Shown here in pieces: positions 26,589 through 35,409 of a stretch of DNA of 64,000 nucleotides. The DNA comes from Streptomyces sp. SID8352 (GTDB lineage: Bacteria; Actinomycetota; Actinomycetes; Streptomycetales; Streptomycetaceae), in contig NZ_WWGX01000047.1 of NCBI RefSeq assembly GCF_009862265.1, positions 1-64,000 of the forward strand, written 5' to 3'. Position numbers and translations under genes: made by a program. Position 1 is the stretch's first letter, and every line of letters starts with the position of its first letter. The notes beneath the pieces are model-generated. The model searched no databases, was not told the origin of the DNA, and worked only from the letters and a program-made list of their open reading frames with translations.

Positions 26589-27668
26589 ATGGCCGACACC
26601 CCGCTTGACCTCACGCTGGACGCCGCCGAGCTGACCGCGCGGCTCGTGGACCTCCCCTCCGAGAGCGGCTCCGAGAAGCCGCTCGCGGACGCGGTCGAGA
26701 GCGCGCTGCGGGCCCTGCCCCACCTGACCGTCGACCGGTACGGCAACAACGTCGTGGCCCGCACCGACCTGGGCCGGGCGGAGCGGGTGATCCTGGCCGG
26801 ACACCTCGACACGGTCCCCATCGCGGACAACGTGCCCTCGCGGCTGGACGAGGACGGCGTCCTGTGGGGCTGCGGCACCTGCGACATGAAGGCGGGCGTC
26901 GCCGTCCAGCTCCGGATCGCGGCCACCGTCCCGGCCCCCAACCGCGACCTCACCTTCGTCTTCTACGACAACGAGGAGGTCGCCGCCGACCTCAACGGCC
27001 TGGGACACGTGGCCGCCGCCCACCCCGATTGGCTCCGGGGCGACTTCGCGGTGCTGCTCGAACCCTCCGACGGCCAGGTCGAGGGCGGCTGCCAGGGCAC
27101 GCTGCGGGTGCTGCTGCGGACGACGGGCGAGCGGGCGCACTCCGCGCGCGGCTGGATGGGCTCCAACGCCGTCCACGCCGCCGCCCCGATCCTGGCCCGC
27201 CTCGCCGCCTACGAGCCCCGCCGCCCGGTGATCGACGGCCTGGAGTACCGCGAGGGCCTGAACGCGGTCCGCGTCGAGGGCGGCGTGGCCGGGAACGTCA
27301 TCCCCGACGAGTGCGTCGTCACCGTCAACTTCCGCTACGCGCCCGACCGGAGCGAGCAGGAGGCCCTGGAGCACGTCCGCGAGGTCTTCGACGGCTGCGG
27401 GGTGGCCGGGTTCGAGGTGGACGACCACAGCGGCGCCGCCCTGCCCGGCCTCTCGCACCCGGCCGCCGCCGCCTTCATCGAGGCGGTCGGCGGCACCCCG
27501 CAGCCGAAGTTCGGCTGGACGGACGTGTCCCGGTTCGCCGCCCTTGGCATCCCGGCCGTCAACTACGGCCCCGGCAACCCCCATCTGGCGCACCGGCGTG
27601 ACGAGCGGGTCGAGGTGGCGAAGGTCCTCGCGGGCGAGGAGCGGCTGCGGGCCTGGCTGACCGCCTGA
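26589..27668 (+). CDS. dapE: Succinyl-diaminopimelate desuccinylase DapE
   Basis: A 359-residue M20-family zinc amidase that releases LL-diaminopimelate from its N-succinyl form in lysine and peptidoglycan synthesis. The metal ligands are His72 (GHLDTVP), Asp99 (CGTCDMKAG) and Glu129/Glu130 (YDNEEV), with His near the C-terminus in NPHLAH. The dimerisation domain lies at about 175-280. It works two steps after DapC (23041-24132). The frame stays open far upstream, but homology begins at MADTPLDL. Confidence 0.94.
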   Translation: MADTPLDLTLDAAELTARLVDLPSESGSEKPLADAVESALRALPHLTVDRYGNNVVARTDLGRAERVILAGHLDTVPIADNVPSRLDEDGVLWGCGTCDMKAGVAVQLRIAATVPAPNRDLTFVFYDNEEVAADLNGLGHVAAAHPDWLRGDFAVLLEPSDGQVEGGCQGTLRVLLRTTGERAHSARGWMGSNAVHAAAPILARLAAYEPRRPVIDGLEYREGLNAVRVEGGVAGNVIPDECVVTVNFRYAPDRSEQEALEHVREVFDGCGVAGFEVDDHSGAALPGLSHPAAAAFIEAVGGTPQPKFGWTDVSRFAALGIPAVNYGPGNPHLAHRRDERVEVAKVLAGEERLRAWLTA

Positions 27669-27779
27669 TCCGCGGCGGGGTTTGCCTCGCCGTGTTCCGG
27701 ACATGCTCAGGTCCCCCGCGGGTAACCCCCGTGGATCTACGCTGAGGACGTATCACCCGCACTACGGCAGGGAGCGCGC

Positions 27780-28538
27780 ATGGCCACCGGTAACCCCGAG
27801 GGGAAGAAGCAGCCGCCGGACGAGCAGCGGCTCGGCCCGGTCCTCCGGCGTCGCAGCCAGGTCCAGAAGAGCACCACGGACCAGCGGCTGCTGGACGGGC
27901 GCGCCCCCACCGACTGGGTGCACACCGATCCCTGGCGGGTGCTGCGCATCCAGTCCGAGTTCATCGAGGGCTTCGGCACCCTGGCCGAACTCCCGCCCGC
28001 CATCAGCGTGTTCGGCTCCGCCCGGACCGCCGTCGGCTCCCCGGAGTACGAGACGGGCATCCGGCTCGGCCAGGGGCTGGTCGACGCCGGTTTCGCGGTC
28101 ATCACCGGCGGCGGCCCCGGTGCCATGGAGGCGGCGAACCGCGGTGCCCTGGAGGCGGGGGGCGTCTCGGTGGGCCTCGGCATCGAACTGCCCTTCGAGC
28201 AGGGGCTCAACGCCTATGTCGACATCGGCCTGAACTTCCGCTACTTCTTCGTCCGCAAGATGATGTTCGTCAAGTACGCGCAGGGCTTCGTGGTGCTGCC
28301 CGGCGGCCTCGGCACCCTCGACGAGCTGTTCGAGGCGCTCACCCTCGTCCAGACGCAGAAGGTGACCAAGTTCCCCATCGTGCTGTTCGGCACGGAGTAC
28401 TGGGGCGGCCTCGTCACCTGGCTGCGCGACACACTGGTGGCCCAGGGCAAGGCCGCGGAGAAGGACCTGCTGCTGTTCCACGTCACGGACGACGTGGAGG
28501 AGGCGGTCGCGCTGGTCTCCAAGGAAGCCGGCCGCTGA
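27780..28538 (+). CDS. LOG family protein (cytokinin riboside phosphoribohydrolase-like)
   Basis: A 252-residue Rossmann-fold protein of the TIGR00730/LOG family. It has the diagnostic PGGLGTLDE motif, the upstream ITGGGPGAMEAANRGA nucleotide-binding segment and the Arg-Lys pair in YFFVRKMM. LOG enzymes split cytokinin or related nucleoside 5'-monophosphates into base and ribose phosphate. In M. tuberculosis the orthologue in the same gene neighbourhood makes cytokinins. The natural substrate here is unknown. It starts 111 bp after dapE. Confidence 0.92.
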   Translation: MATGNPEGKKQPPDEQRLGPVLRRRSQVQKSTTDQRLLDGRAPTDWVHTDPWRVLRIQSEFIEGFGTLAELPPAISVFGSARTAVGSPEYETGIRLGQGLVDAGFAVITGGGPGAMEAANRGALEAGGVSVGLGIELPFEQGLNAYVDIGLNFRYFFVRKMMFVKYAQGFVVLPGGLGTLDELFEALTLVQTQKVTKFPIVLFGTEYWGGLVTWLRDTLVAQGKAAEKDLLLFHVTDDVEEAVALVSKEAGR

Positions 28539-29116
28539 CCCTTCCTCCGTCTGTGGCGGCGTCCCCGCGGGACCGGCCCCCGGTCCGGGGACGGGGCGTC
28601 GGCGCGCCGACGGGGGCGCGGCCCGCGGCGGGCCCGTGGCGTCCCCACCGTGCCGTGGGGGATCACGCCCGGAGGCGTCGGGGCGGCGCGGACGACCGGA
28701 GCGCGGGGCGGACACCGCCCGATGCCCACGCCCGGCCCCCCACTCCCGGCCCGGCCACGACGGGCGCCCCCCCGGCCCGGGGCACGCGCTGCCGCGGCCG
28801 GGTGCCCAAGGGGGTTCGCGGGGCGGGCGTGGGGCGCGGAGCGCGGGGTCCGGGGCCTCCGGCATCCCGGCCCGGGGTTGCCGGTGCGCCGCGCCGCCTC
28901 CGCCGCGATGGGCGCCCCCACGGCTCGGGGTACCTTTCCCCTGACCGGCCCCGGGGCTGCCGGAGCGGATCCGTGAGGCGTGGGGGCGCGGAGTGCGGGG
29001 TGTCTGTCCCGGCGGGTCTCGCCGTGAGGTCCCGGTGCGCCGCGCCGCCTCCGCCCCGGACCCCGTTCGCGCTGGCCGGATCGCGCCGTGCGCGGGGCGG
29101 CGCGGGGTGCAGGGGG
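28539..29116. other. 578-bp non-coding spacer between convergent genes
   Basis: It separates the 3' ends of the LOG gene and the FolP2 gene. It is very GC-rich and holds a two-copy direct repeat with period 151 (entry below). No gene or clear terminator stem was identified. Confidence 0.65.
28829..29060. repeat. Two-copy direct repeat, period 151 bp
   Basis: GTGGGGCGCGGAGCGCGGGG at 28829 recurs as a near match at 28980, and GGTGCGCCGCGCCGCCTCCG at 28883 recurs exactly at 29034. Both landmark pairs are 151 bp apart. The sequence between them is less well conserved. Non-coding. Confidence 0.75.
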
Positions 29117-30001
29117 CTACGCCAGCCCCCGCCGGGCCACCGCCGGTTCCCTCGTCCCCGCGATGGCGCCCACCATGTCCACCACCTGCCGGGTCTCCGC
29201 GACCTCGTGCACCCGGTACACCCGCGCCCCCAGCCACGCCGAGACCGCCGTCGTCGCCAGCGTGCCCACCAGCCGGTCCTTGACCGGCCGGTCCAGCGTC
29301 TCGCCCACGAAGTCCTTGTTGGACAGCGACACCAGCACCGGCCAGCCCGTGGCGACCATCTCGCCCAGCCGCCGCGTGGCCTCCAGGCTGTGCCGGGTGT
29401 TCTTCCCGAAGTCGTGCCCCGGGTCGATCATCACCGACTCCCGGGGCACCCCCAGCGCCACCGCCCGCTCGGCCAGGGCCACGGTCGCGCCCAGGACGTC
29501 GGCCATCACGTCGTCGTACGCCACCCGGTGCGGCCGGGTGCGGGGCAGCGCCCCGCCCGTGTGCGTGCACACCAGCCCGGCGCCGTACCGCGCGGCCACC
29601 TCCGCCAGCCGCGGGTCCGCCCCGCCCCACGCGTCGTTCAGCACGTCGGCACCGGCCTCGCAGACGGCCGCGCCGACCTCGTGCCGCCAGGTGTCCACGC
29701 TGATCACGACGTCCGGGAAGCGCCGCCGGACCTCCGCCACGAACCCGACCGTGCGCCGCGCCTCCTCCTCGGCCGACACCTCCTCGCCCGGACCGGCCTT
29801 CACCCCGCCGATGTCGATGATCCCGGCGCCCTCGGCCACCGCCCGCTCCACCCGCTCCAGCGCCGGCCGGTCGAGGAAGGTGGCCCCCCGGTCGTAGAAG
29901 GAGTCCGGGGTCCGGTTCACGATCGCCATGACGACCGGCTCGTCCGGCGCGAACTCCCGCCCGCCCAGCCTGAGCATCCCCTGTGACCGCTGCACGTCCA
30001 T
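29117..30001 (-). CDS. folP2: FolP2-type dihydropteroate synthase paralogue
   Basis: A 294-residue TIM-barrel protein of the pterin-binding family. Seen: MAIVNRTPDSFYDRGATF at the first strand, then IIDIGGVKAGPG, VISVDTWRHEV, VLNDAWGG, IDPGHDFGKNT and a late VYRVHEV. Canonical folate enzymes have a NVTPDSFSDGG-type first loop, while NRTPDSFYD with a KAGPG loop is characteristic of mycobacterial FolP2, which is known not to supply dihydropteroate synthase activity. The neighbours (dapE, LOG, DivIVA-like, tag) match the folP2 neighbourhood of M. tuberculosis. It has a GGGAGCG ribosome site before the ATG at 30001. The true substrate is unknown. Confidence 0.88.
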   Translation of the reverse strand: MDVQRSQGMLRLGGREFAPDEPVVMAIVNRTPDSFYDRGATFLDRPALERVERAVAEGAGIIDIGGVKAGPGEEVSAEEEARRTVGFVAEVRRRFPDVVISVDTWRHEVGAAVCEAGADVLNDAWGGADPRLAEVAARYGAGLVCTHTGGALPRTRPHRVAYDDVMADVLGATVALAERAVALGVPRESVMIDPGHDFGKNTRHSLEATRRLGEMVATGWPVLVSLSNKDFVGETLDRPVKDRLVGTLATTAVSAWLGARVYRVHEVAETRQVVDMVGAIAGTREPAVARRGLA

Positions 30002-30184
30002 TTCGCTCCCACGTCCCGCTTCTCGTACCCGGACACCGCCTGGGGCCCCGGCTGTCAGACTCGCATGGCACGATCGGAGCCGACACCACCGGCTCCGGGG
30101 CCGGACCGGCGCGCCCGCAGGGCGCCGGACCGCTCCCGGACCGATCCAACCAGCCACACCGATCCGACCATGGGGGCCCCAGCG

Positions 30185-30544
30185 ATGGTCATGTTCCTGT
30201 TCCTCGTCATCGCACTCGCGGTCGTGGTCACCGCGGTGACGCTCGCCGTGGTCGCCGGGGGTGAGAGCGGGCCGCTGCCCGACGCCCCGCCGGAGCGCCC
30301 GGTGGACGCCCTGCCCCCGGACCGCCCGGCCGTCCGCGAGGACGTGGAGCGGCTGCGCTTCCCGCTCACCGTCCGCGGCTACCGCATGGCCGACGTCGAC
30401 GACGCCCTCGGCCGCCTCGGCGCCGAGCTGGCCGAGCGCGACGCGCGGATCTCCGAGCTGCAATCCGCGCTGGCCGGGGCCCACGCCCCCGCCGCGGAGC
30501 CGTCCGACGCCGCGGCCGACGCGACCGGCAAGGAGGACGCGTGA
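30185..30544 (+). CDS. Membrane-anchored DivIVA-domain protein
   Basis: A protein of about 119 residues with an N-terminal TM helix (MFLFLVIALAVVVTAVTLAVV). A Pro-rich linker is followed by a short DivIVA-like motif, LRFPLTVRGYRMADVDDAL, and a coiled-coil stretch with ERDARISELQSAL. Such motifs target proteins to curved membrane or bind polar scaffolds. The start is uncertain between ATG 30185 and ATG 30191. Its stop overlaps the start of the glycosylase gene by 4 bp. The same pair occurs in mycobacteria beside folP2. Confidence 0.82.
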   Translation: MVMFLFLVIALAVVVTAVTLAVVAGGESGPLPDAPPERPVDALPPDRPAVREDVERLRFPLTVRGYRMADVDDALGRLGAELAERDARISELQSALAGAHAPAAEPSDAAADATGKEDA

Positions 30545-31125
30545 GCACCGGGGAGGCCCTCGCCGGGCCGGACGGGGCACGGCGCTGTCCCTGGGCGCTG
30601 TCCGCCGAGGACTACGTGGCGTACCACGACGACGAGTGGGGCCGCCCGGTCCACGGGGACGACGCCCTGTTCGAGCGGCTCAGCCTGGAGGCGTTCCAGT
30701 CCGGCCTGTCCTGGATCACGATCCTGCGCCGCCGCCCCGGCTTCCGGACCGCCTTCGCGGACTTCCGGATCGCCGAGGTGGCCGAGTTCACCGACGAGGA
30801 CCGCGAGCGCCTGCTCGCCGACCCGGGCATCATCCGCAACCGCGCCAAGGTCGACGCGACCCTGGCCAACGCGCGCGTGCTCAGCGGCTGGGCGGAGGGC
30901 GAGCTGGACGCCGTGATCTGGTCGCACGCGCCGGAGGCGATCGGCCGCCCGGTCCCGAAGACCCTCGCGGACGTGCCGGCCGTCACCCCGGAGTCGACGG
31001 CCCTGGCGAAGGACCTGAAGCGGCGCGGCCTGCGCTTCGTCGGCCCCACCACGGCGTACGCCCTGATGCAGGCCTGCGGCTTGGTCGACGACCACCTCGC
31101 GGACTGCGCGTCCCGCCGCCCCTGA
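30541..31125 (+). CDS. tag: DNA-3-methyladenine glycosylase I
   Basis: A 194-residue DNA repair enzyme that excises 3-methyladenine. The family signature CPWALSAEDYVAYHDDEWG at the N-terminus carries the zinc ligands Cys16 and His29; the C-terminal pair is the His and Cys in GLVDDHLADC. The catalytic region LEAFQSGLSWITIL is intact. It starts at the GTG of GTGA, coupled to the preceding DivIVA-domain gene. Confidence 0.94.
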   Translation: MSTGEALAGPDGARRCPWALSAEDYVAYHDDEWGRPVHGDDALFERLSLEAFQSGLSWITILRRRPGFRTAFADFRIAEVAEFTDEDRERLLADPGIIRNRAKVDATLANARVLSGWAEGELDAVIWSHAPEAIGRPVPKTLADVPAVTPESTALAKDLKRRGLRFVGPTTAYALMQACGLVDDHLADCASRRP

Positions 31126-31136
31126 CCGCACCGCAC

Positions 31137-31189
31137 CGCCCCGCCCCGGATCCCCTGGACCCTGGGCTGGGACGGGACGGGGCGGGGCG
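31137..31189. terminator. Bidirectional 11-bp stem between convergent genes
   Basis: CGCCCCGCCCC (31137-31147) pairs with GGGGCGGGGCG (31179-31189), with partly paired sequence inside the 31-nt loop. It lies between the ends of the tag and enoyl-CoA hydratase genes. Confidence 0.5.
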
Positions 31190-31219
31190 CCGGGGTCCCG
31201 GCCCGCCCCGGCGGGCGGA

Positions 31220-32026
31220 TCAGCGGCCGAGGTACACCGGCTTCTCCTTGTCGACGAAGGCCCGCACCGCGATGGCGTGGTCCTGCGAGGCGCCCGCCCG
31301 CGTCTGCAGCTCGTCCTCCTTCTCCAGCGTCTCGGCCAGCGAGTGCGACAGCCCGTACGCCACCGACTCCTTCACCGCCGCGTACGCCAGGGTCGGGCCG
31401 GCGGCCAGCGCCCGCGCCGTCCGCTCGGCCTCGGCCCGCAGCTCGCCGGCCGGGACGACCCGGCCGACGATGCCCAGCTCGTACGCCTCCCGGGCGTCGA
31501 TGGCGCGCGGGAAGAGCAGCAGGTCGGTGGCGCGCCCGGGGCCGACGACCCGCGGCAGCGTCCAGGACAGCCCCGAGTCGGCGGTCAGCGCGACCCCGGT
31601 GAAGGCCGTGGTGAAGGTCGCGGTCTCGGCGACGATCCGGTGGTCCGCCGCCAGCGCGAAGCCGAAGCCCGCCCCGGCCGCCACCCCGTTCACCGCCGCC
31701 ACCACCGGCTTGGGCGCCTCGGCCAGGGCCCGCACGATCGGGTTGTAGTGCTCGCCCACCGTGCGCATGGTGCCGCCCCTGCCGCCGCTCTCCCGGTCGG
31801 CGGCCAGCAGCCCGACATGCTCCTTGAGGTCCTGCCCCACGCAGAACGCCCGGTCCCCGGCCGCGGTCAGCAGCACCGCCCGGACGGCCCCGTCCGCCGC
31901 CGCGGACCGCACCGCCTCCCGGAGCGCGACCTTGGCCTCGGTGTTCAGCGCGTTCATCGCCTCCGGGCGGTTCAGCGTGATCGTCGCGAGCCCGTCGCTC
32001 ACCTCGTAGAGCACGGTGTCTGCCAT
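31220..32026 (-). CDS. Enoyl-CoA hydratase/isomerase family protein
   Basis: A 268-residue crotonase-fold enzyme. Oxyanion-hole segments are GQDLKEH and GVAAGAGFGFALA. The active-site region reads TADSGLSWTLPRVVG, with Asp where classic hydratases have Glu, resembling PaaG-type isomerases. The C-terminus AFVDKEKPVYLGR is typical of the family. I chose the ATG at 32026 for its GAGGAGGC ribosome site. The exact acyl-CoA substrate cannot be told from sequence. Confidence 0.92.
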   Translation of the reverse strand: MADTVLYEVSDGLATITLNRPEAMNALNTEAKVALREAVRSAAADGAVRAVLLTAAGDRAFCVGQDLKEHVGLLAADRESGGRGGTMRTVGEHYNPIVRALAEAPKPVVAAVNGVAAGAGFGFALAADHRIVAETATFTTAFTGVALTADSGLSWTLPRVVGPGRATDLLLFPRAIDAREAYELGIVGRVVPAGELRAEAERTARALAAGPTLAYAAVKESVAYGLSHSLAETLEKEDELQTRAGASQDHAIAVRAFVDKEKPVYLGR

Positions 32027-32372
32027 GGATGCCTCCTCGGCGTCGGGGCCTGTGTCCGCGCCCCAGCATGACGGAGACCACCCGCGCCGCACCCCGGACA
32101 AATGTGACCTGCGTCAAAGAATTCCGGTCCGATTCCATTCGGCGGAAGTGGGCGGGACCGCGAAGTATCGCAGTCAGATCCCCGAATTGAGTGGTTTTGC
32201 TCGCGCGCGTTGCCCAAGCGATGCCGACCGACGTTGGTCATCGGGTCCTGGGATGCGGGATAATGACCGGGAAGCAATGTGTTCGATGCCGGTGTCGCGT
32301 GTCCAGCCGGACCGCGTGCCCTTCGTGGGCCGTCGGCTGGACGGTGAGCTGGTATCAGGAAGGGGAACGAGC
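32027..32372. other. 346-bp divergent promoter region
   Basis: A spacer between the divergent enoyl-CoA hydratase and DUF3117 genes. Bases 32100-32280 are comparatively AT-rich. The clearest signal is a promoter-like pair for the DUF3117 gene (separate entry), which would give an mRNA leader of about 100 nt. I see no operator or riboswitch that I can name. Confidence 0.5.
32234..32264 (+). promoter_or_regulatory. Candidate promoter of the DUF3117 gene
   Basis: TTGGTC (32234-32239) and GATAAT (32259-32264) are separated by 19 bp. TGCG just before the -10 gives an extended -10 look. The -10 is close to consensus; the spacing is long. Confidence 0.4.
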
Positions 32373-32540
32373 ATGGCGGCCATGAAGCCGCGGACGGGCG
32401 ACGGCCCGCTCGAGGTGACCAAGGAGGGGCGGGGCATCGTCATGCGCGTTCCGCTCGAAGGCGGCGGTCGACTCGTCGTCGAGCTGACCCCCGACGAGGC
32501 CGGCGCGCTCGGCGACGCCCTCAAGAAGGTCGTCGGCTGA
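32373..32540 (+). CDS. DUF3117 small conserved protein
   Basis: A 55-residue protein beginning MAAMKPRTGDGPLEV and ending GDALKKVVG, with the family core GRGIVMRVPLEGGGRLVVEL. DUF3117 proteins are nearly invariant across actinobacteria, including the mycobacterial neighbour of tag. Function is unknown; the small beta-rich fold and high conservation suggest a binding role in a basic process. It has an AGGGGAACG ribosome site and is bounded by a clear terminator. Confidence 0.93.
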   Translation: MAAMKPRTGDGPLEVTKEGRGIVMRVPLEGGGRLVVELTPDEAGALGDALKKVVG

Positions 32541-32567
32541 CGCGCGGGCGACCATACCCGATCAAAT

Positions 32568-32596
32568 CGCCCCGGTGCCCCTGCGGCGCCGGGGCG
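32568..32596. terminator. 12-bp hairpin terminator after the DUF3117 gene
   Basis: CGCCCCGGTGCC (32568-32579) pairs with GGCGCCGGGGCG (32585-32596) with one T-G wobble and a 5-nt loop. TTT follows on the plus strand and ATTT on the minus strand, so it can serve both convergent genes. Confidence 0.85.
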
Positions 32597-32693
32597 TTTG
32601 CCGTCCCGCACCGCACCCGCCGGGCGTCGCCGCGGCGTGCCGGGCCCGACCCCGGGCCCGGGGCGCGGCCGCCGAGCAGTCCCGGGGGACGGC

Positions 32694-33326
32694 TCAGCGC
32701 TTCACCGCGCACAGCAGCCCGTCCCCGGCCGGCAGCAGGGACGGCACCAGCTCCTGGCTCTCCCGCACCGCCCGCAGCAGCTCCCGCAGCCGCAGCACCT
32801 CCGCGGGCTGGGGGCCGGAGTCGACGGTGCGGCCGGCGGCGAGAACGCCCTCGAAGACGACCAGTCCGCCGGGCCGCAGCAGACGCAGCGACTCCGCCAG
32901 GTAGTCCAGGTACTCCAGACGGTCGCCGTCGCAGAAGACGAGGTCGTAGCCCGCGTCCGCGAGCCGGGGCAGCACCTCCAGGGCGCGGCCCGGTATGAAG
33001 CGCGCCCGGTTGCTGGCGAAGCCGGAGGCGCGGAAGGCCTGGCGGGCGAACTGCTGGTGCTCCGGTTCCGGGTCCACCGTGGTCAGCACCCCGTCCGGGC
33101 GCATGCCCCGCAGCAGGTGGATGCCCGACACGCCGCAGCCGGTGCCGATCTCGGCCACCGCCTTGGCGTCCACGGCGGCGGCGAGCAGACCCAGCGCGGA
33201 GCCCGTGCCGGGGGTCACCGAGCGCAGGCCCGCCTCGTGGGCCCGATCACGCGCCCAGAGCAGCGCGTCGTCCTCGGCGACATAGGCGTCGGAGAACGCC
33301 CAGCCCGTCTGCCGGTTGCCGGTAAT
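32694..33326 (-). CDS. SAM-dependent O-methyltransferase with no standard start codon
   Basis: A class I methyltransferase similar to the O-methyltransferase next to mycobacterial sigE. Motif I is [15 protein letters not shown], motif II is around [15 protein letters not shown], and the acidic [13 protein letters not shown] follows. The only in-frame GTG (33218) would begin in the middle of the conserved N-terminal helices; the protein-like sequence [19 protein letters not shown] continues upstream of it. From the in-frame stop at 33447-33449 down to 33218 there is no ATG, GTG or TTG codon. I set the start at ATT 33326 (spacing 3 nt after GGAGAGG), giving 210 residues, the usual size. The start is uncertain, the function assignment is firm, and the substrate is unknown. 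Confidence 0.85.
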   Translation of the reverse strand: MTGNRQTGWAFSDAYVAEDDALLWARDRAHEAGLRSVTPGTGSALGLLAAAVDAKAVAEIGTGCGVSGIHLLRGMRPDGVLTTVDPEPEHQQFARQAFRASGFASNRARFIPGRALEVLPRLADAGYDLVFCDGDRLEYLDYLAESLRLLRPGGLVVFEGVLAAGRTVDSGPQPAEVLRLRELLRAVRESQELVPSLLPAGDGLLCAVKR

Positions 33327-33567
33327 GACCCTCTCCCGTCCCTGTCGTTGCCTCGGCGTGACTGTATCCGTTGGCGTCGGGAACCCGCAGATGGGACCGG
33401 CCGTTGAAAGGGGTACGGGAAGACACGGGCGACAGGGCCCGGACGGTCACGGGGAGCGGTGGATGGCCAACAGCGCCGAGCAAGTGCTGACGCAGCCGTA
33501 CGAGCCGGGTCAGCCCAGATCAAATTTTCGTAAAACCCCTTATCCGGAGCTAACGGGCGGGGTGGCT

Positions 33568-34347
33568 ATGGTAGGGGCTCCACAGGCCACCACCAGAGCC
33601 GACAGGGGAGGTGCGGCCGCACCCGCGGATCGGGGGGGAGTGCTGCGGCGCTTCCTCGGATCGGCAGGCAGGCCGAAATCCGTGAACGACACCGCTGACA
33701 ACAGCCACGCCGGTCCTGCCACCGGACACACCCAGACCGCGACCTTCGCCGGCGACGCGGACGGGCAGGCGTGGACTCCGCCCACCTGGGAGGAGATCGT
33801 CAGCACCCACAGCGCCCGGGTCTACCGGCTCGCCTACCGCCTCACGGGCAACCAGCACGACGCCGAGGACCTCACGCAGGAGGTCTTCGTCCGCGTCTTC
33901 CGCTCCCTGTCCACCTACACCCCGGGCACCTTCGAGGGCTGGCTGCACCGCATCACCACCAACCTGTTCCTGGACATGGTGCGCCGCAAGCAGCGCATCC
34001 GCTTCGACGCGCTCGGCGACGACGCGGCCGAGCGGCTGCCCAGCAAGGAGCCCAGCCCCCAGCAGGTCTTCCACGACGCCCACTTCGACGCCGACGTCCA
34101 GCAGGCGCTGGACACCCTCGCGCCGGAGTTCCGGGCGGCGGTCGTGCTGTGCGACATCGAGGGGCTGTCCTACGAGGAGATCGCCGCGACGCTCGGCGTG
34201 AAGCTCGGCACCGTCCGTTCCCGCATCCACCGGGGGCGCTCCCAGCTCCGCAAGGCGCTCGCGCACCGCTCCCCCCAGGCCCGCGCCGGGCGACGCTCGT
34301 TCGCGGCCCGTGTTCCCGCACTGGGAGGAGGGGGCACGAGCGCGTGA
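33568..34347 (+). CDS. sigE: ECF RNA polymerase sigma factor of the mycobacterial SigE type
   Basis: A 259-residue sigma-70 family protein. Region 2 covers about residues 75-145, with [25 protein letters not shown] and the -10 recognition part [16 protein letters not shown]. Region 4 is near 185-240, with [31 protein letters not shown] and an intact helix-turn-helix. The ATG at 33568 starts MVGAPQ; an in-frame ATG at 33463 with its own GGGGAG site could make a longer form. It overlaps the anti-sigma gene by 4 bp and precedes htrA and tatB, the order of M. tuberculosis sigE-rseA-htrA-tatB. It is probably an envelope-stress regulator. It is not the S. coelicolor protein called SigE. Confidence 0.92.
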   Translation: MVGAPQATTRADRGGAAAPADRGGVLRRFLGSAGRPKSVNDTADNSHAGPATGHTQTATFAGDADGQAWTPPTWEEIVSTHSARVYRLAYRLTGNQHDAEDLTQEVFVRVFRSLSTYTPGTFEGWLHRITTNLFLDMVRRKQRIRFDALGDDAAERLPSKEPSPQQVFHDAHFDADVQQALDTLAPEFRAAVVLCDIEGLSYEEIAATLGVKLGTVRSRIHRGRSQLRKALAHRSPQARAGRRSFAARVPALGGGGTSA

Positions 34348-35315
34348 GCGGCTCACGACCGAACGCCGAGGGACACCTCGCGGAACAGCATCTGGGAGAC
34401 CGACTCTCCGCCCTGGTGGACGGAGAGCTCGGTCATGACGCGCGTGAGCGCGTACTGGCGCACGTGGCGACCTGCGGGAAGTGCAGGGCCGAGGTCGACG
34501 CCCAGCGGCGGCTGAAGAACGTCTTCGCGGCGGCGGCCCCGCCCGCCCCCTCGGAGAGCTTCCTGGCCCGCCTCCAGGGCCTGCCCGGCTCGGGCACCGG
34601 CACACGGCCGGGCGGCGGTGACTTCGGGGACGGGCTGCCCGGGCTGCCCGAGCCGTTCGAGTTCCCCTACGTGCAGGCCCGCCCCGTACTGCCGACGGCG
34701 ATGCCCGCCGCCGACGGGCGGGAGCGCGGCTTCCGCATCCACGACGTCAGCCGGCACGAGGCCGAGCGGTCCGCCTCGCGCGGGATGCGGTTCGCGGTCG
34801 CCGCCGCCGGGGCGGTGTCGCTGGCCGCCATCGCGCTCGGCGGCGTCACCCTGGGCGCGCCCGCCACCGGCACCGACGCCCGCGGCGGCGCCGGGTCCGG
34901 CAGCAACGTCACACCACTGCGCACCCAGGGCGGGGCGGCCGTCACCACTCCCGAGGGCCAGCGCCGCCGCTCGGGCGGCCCGCCGCTCGGCTACAGCCAG
35001 AGTGGTTACCGTCCGGCCGGTGACGGCCCGATGACCCGGGCGGGCGTCTCCGCGCCCCTGCTGCCCGGTCTGCCGGAGCGGGTGGAGCAGGAGACGCGGC
35101 GGCAGACCCTGCGGGAGCTGGCCGCGCCCCTGCTGGCCGGTGCCGCCGCCATGTCGCCGCTGATACGCCCGCTGGAATCGGTGCCGCCGTTGGGGCCGGG
35201 TTCCTGGGCGGAGACCTCGCGGGTCCGGCCGCCGGAGCTGCTCGCCGTCTCCAACTCCCTTCCCGCCGCCTACCCCGTCGCGTCACCTGCGGCCTCCTCC
35301 CGCCCGGCGCCCTGA
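34344..35315 (+). CDS. rseA: Zinc-binding anti-sigma factor (RseA-like)
   Basis: A 323-residue protein starting at a GTG that overlaps the sigma stop by 4 bp. The N-terminal anti-sigma domain has [17 protein letters not shown] and the zinc motif HVATCGKC (His-X3-Cys-X2-Cys). A linker of about 90 residues precedes a hydrophobic segment (about 152-176, [18 protein letters not shown]), so the C-terminal 145 residues are probably outside the cell. It should hold SigE inactive at the membrane and release it on stress or proteolysis. It is longer than the soluble mycobacterial RseA, with the added TM helix and outer domain. Confidence 0.9.
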   Translation: MSGSRPNAEGHLAEQHLGDRLSALVDGELGHDARERVLAHVATCGKCRAEVDAQRRLKNVFAAAAPPAPSESFLARLQGLPGSGTGTRPGGGDFGDGLPGLPEPFEFPYVQARPVLPTAMPAADGRERGFRIHDVSRHEAERSASRGMRFAVAAAGAVSLAAIALGGVTLGAPATGTDARGGAGSGSNVTPLRTQGGAAVTTPEGQRRRSGGPPLGYSQSGYRPAGDGPMTRAGVSAPLLPGLPERVEQETRRQTLRELAAPLLAGAAAMSPLIRPLESVPPLGPGSWAETSRVRPPELLAVSNSLPAAYPVASPAASSRPAP

Positions 35316-35409
35316 CGCGCCGGCGGGCGGTTTTCCGCGGACCTGATTGAATCCTGGGTGGCGCCAGGGCACTTGGAGCCGAGGATCTGCGGCCGGCGGC
35401 GGGGAGAAC

